Shown: in pieces, positions 61,916 to 63,450 of the stretch
Position numbering within the stretch: the stretch's first letter is position 1
Layout of the letters: every line of letters starts with the position of its first letter
Assembly (NCBI RefSeq): GCF_910578445.1
Contig: NZ_CAJTQC010000016.1
Location: forward strand, 1 to 63,450
DNA length: 63,450 bases
From: an uncultured Duncaniella sp.
GTDB taxonomy: Bacteria > Bacteroidota > Bacteroidia > Bacteroidales > Muribaculaceae
Direction of reading: 5' to 3'
The notes under the pieces: generated by a model
What the model saw: the letters and a program-made list of their open reading frames with translations, nothing else
What the model was told of the DNA's origin: nothing
The model's database searches: none
Translations under genes and position numbers: made by a program

Positions 61916-62056
61916 AGCTGAAACTGTGTTTTAATGTTTAATATAAAAAGTTGTGTTTCAAAATTTAATTCCGCAAATTTAGCATTTTTTTACACAACAT
62001 CAGTCTCTTCGATGAAAAAGTATGTCTTTCAATAAGACAAAAGTCCATGTAGGACC

Positions 62057-62083
62057 GGGAGGCCGAAAATTTTTCGGTCTCCC
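62057..62083 (-). terminator. Hairpin downstream of the BACON lipoprotein gene
   Basis: GGGAGGCCGAAAA and TTTTTCGGTCTCCC form a stem of about 12 bp. It lies 60 bases after the stop; no long T-run follows on the minus strand. Confidence 0.5.
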
Positions 62084-62141
62084 AATCCCACGTTGGTTGC
62101 ATCCGGCAGTAGCCCCACGTATAGGCAGATGCACCAACTTA

Positions 62142-63392
62142 TCAATCGTCGACTGCTTCGGGATTTTCGTTTGTATCCTTCTCGTAAATTTTGAAATCGG
62201 CGAGATAGAGCGATTCATCTTTCAGCAGCGCGTTAGACCCGAACGGATTTTTGCCGACGTTGCGATAAATCCCATATTTGTTACGGATTGAGGTCGCGCC
62301 ATTCGCACGCCAGAGGTCAATATCGTTAATTTCTTTATCAATCAACACCTTGCCGTCACTTATGCGGGTAACGGTTATGTGATAGTAACCGTGGCGACAG
62401 ATATGGGCTTCCGTGCAGACCTGCACCCATTCGTCCTCGAAATCAGCCATCGGGACATTGTCAACAAACGTACCCTTGCTCTCGCCTCCTGAACGTGCGG
62501 TATGAATCACCTGTACCCGACGGTTAGACCCGTTGGAATTCGCACGGAGCGAAATAGTGATGAGCGGACTTCCATTGTCACTGCCGTTGGCAGCCTTCAG
62601 CTGATGGATGTGCGTAAATGATGACGACGGCTGGAAGCCTTTAGGAATCTTAAATTTCCATTCAAGACGCTGCCACTCTCCATAGTTGGCATTGACTTCA
62701 GGATAGCCGTTGCCACTTGTGCGGCTTTTCATCTCGTTGCGCTGACGGTCTACATTCGAACCGCGGTCGCCGTCGATGATTCCTTCGTTCTTGTGGACAC
62801 TAAGCTTGAAGACAGGCATTTTGAGCACATCGTCATAGACCACCTCGGCATGAGTGCCGTCCACATGATCATTTTCATTTGCATTGGGATGTTCCGTGTA
62901 TTCAAATTTGAATTTCTTCATATAGGAATCAACGGCCTTCCAGTCAGCATCGAGCAACGTTTCGTCAGGCGTCATCGAGCTTTTAAGTTCATAGCCCTCA
63001 TATGGATCAGGCGTCGGGTCCGGTTCGGGCTCCGGGGCTGCCTGCTGGCTTACAGACACTCTTACGGTCTCCGCGCGGCCTGCCACGTCGGCGAAAACAA
63101 TACCTCCTGAACGCTCGGCGCCATCATTGGCAAGAATCCTGACTTCAACACCGGTCGGCGTAATGTCGGCTATTTCAATCCACTCAGCCACCCCGTCAAC
63201 CTTACAGATCCAGTCGACAGTCGACTGCACAGTCAGCTGACATACCGCACCCTCAGGCACGACATCGCTGATTTCAGCCGGGGATACACTCAGTTCATAG
63301 ACACGCTCGTCCTTGTCATCCGAGCCACACGCTGTCATGGACACCGCCACTGTCATCAGCGCAATCATTACATACTTTATCCGTTTTAGCAT
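62142..63392 (-). CDS. BACON-domain lipoprotein with polysaccharide-lyase-like domain
   Basis: 416 residues. A lipoprotein signal ends in VSMTACGSDD (Cys near residue 22). A BACON domain (~30-118, DWICKVDGVAEWIEI near 60-74) and a Pro/Glu/Asp linker (EPEPDPTPDPYEG) precede a beta-jelly-roll (~160-410) of the type in Bacteroides lipoproteins resembling heparin- or alginate-lyase folds (VDRQRNEMKSRTSGN near 213-227; SSSFTHIHQLKA near 256-267). Possible catalytic residues (His, Arg, Tyr of lyases) cannot be placed with confidence. A cell-surface glycan-binding or cleaving role is likely. No SusC/SusD pair is adjacent. Confidence 0.75.
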   Translation of the reverse strand: MLKRIKYVMIALMTVAVSMTACGSDDKDERVYELSVSPAEISDVVPEGAVCQLTVQSTVDWICKVDGVAEWIEIADITPTGVEVRILANDGAERSGGIVFADVAGRAETVRVSVSQQAAPEPEPDPTPDPYEGYELKSSMTPDETLLDADWKAVDSYMKKFKFEYTEHPNANENDHVDGTHAEVVYDDVLKMPVFKLSVHKNEGIIDGDRGSNVDRQRNEMKSRTSGNGYPEVNANYGEWQRLEWKFKIPKGFQPSSSFTHIHQLKAANGSDNGSPLITISLRANSNGSNRRVQVIHTARSGGESKGTFVDNVPMADFEDEWVQVCTEAHICRHGYYHITVTRISDGKVLIDKEINDIDLWRANGATSIRNKYGIYRNVGKNPFGSNALLKDESLYLADFKIYEKDTNENPEAVDD

Positions 63393-63398
63393 TTTTAT

Positions 63399-63430
63399 TT
63401 AACGTGAGTTCGATATAAGCAATAGACCAT
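63399..63430. repeat. Right copy of the ~28-bp inverted repeat
   Basis: ATTTAACGTGAGTTCGAT around 63399-63417 is the reverse complement of the left-end copy with about two mismatches over 28 bases. It lies just upstream of the BACON lipoprotein start. Confidence 0.6.
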
Positions 63431-63450
63431 TCACCAATAAAACAATCAGC

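Overview
The window is chromosomal DNA of a Bacteroidales bacterium, most likely a gut member close to Muribaculaceae/Bacteroidaceae (inference). The evidence is a SusC/SusD pair, fused NuoCD with no NuoEFG, families largely restricted to Bacteroidetes (DUF4831, DUF4923, BACON and DUF4493/PCMD-like lipoproteins), short ATP synthase epsilon, and promoters of the phylum type (TTTG, about 20 bases, TAnnTTTG) with few Shine-Dalgarno sequences. Codon use looks even throughout and no integrase or transposase is visible.

Layout. 0-2.2 kb: a RecD-like helicase (minus) diverges from a macro-domain hydrolase; a promoter plus 17-codon fossil of a nucleotidyltransferase gene follows. 2.4-23.4 kb is nearly all plus strand: secreted OB-fold protein, tRNA-Ala (minus), rlmN, a small HTH protein (minus), a structured ncRNA candidate (minus), pckA, secreted protein, mdh, thioredoxin lipoprotein, polA, MIP18-family protein, lpxH, a small RNA candidate, a PerR-like regulator with its operator and reverse rubrerythrin, a glutaminyl cyclase, an OmpA lipoprotein (minus), a DMT transporter and a tricorn-like protease. 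At 23.4 kb the strand switches at a strong hairpin terminator and the rest is minus strand.

23.4-28 kb: two orphan phage-type genes, a terminase large subunit coupled by ATGA overlap to an ~847-aa protein that may be a tail/stabilisation-type structural protein, with their own host-type promoter. 28-39 kb: DUF4831, NnrDE, a lone SusCD pair, a GT2-phosphoribosyltransferase-HAD phosphatase operon (possible ribofuranose installation on a glycan) and an ORF6N protein. 39-43 kb: DUF4923, a large DUF4493/PCMD-like lipoprotein and murI.

43.4-61 kb: an energy super-cluster. The complete eight-gene F-type ATP synthase locus (atpD-C-B-E-F-H-A-G) lies between nuoH and nuoI of a ten-gene complex I locus (nuoA-B-CD-H | atp | I-J-K-L-M-N), all on one strand behind one recognisable promoter upstream of nuoA. 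Together with pckA and mdh (oxaloacetate/malate nodes of fermentation to succinate) the window carries a large share of the cell's central energy metabolism. 61-63.4 kb: an outer-membrane beta-barrel and a BACON lipoprotein with a polysaccharide-lyase-like domain. A ~28-bp near-identical inverted repeat occurs at the two extreme ends of the window.
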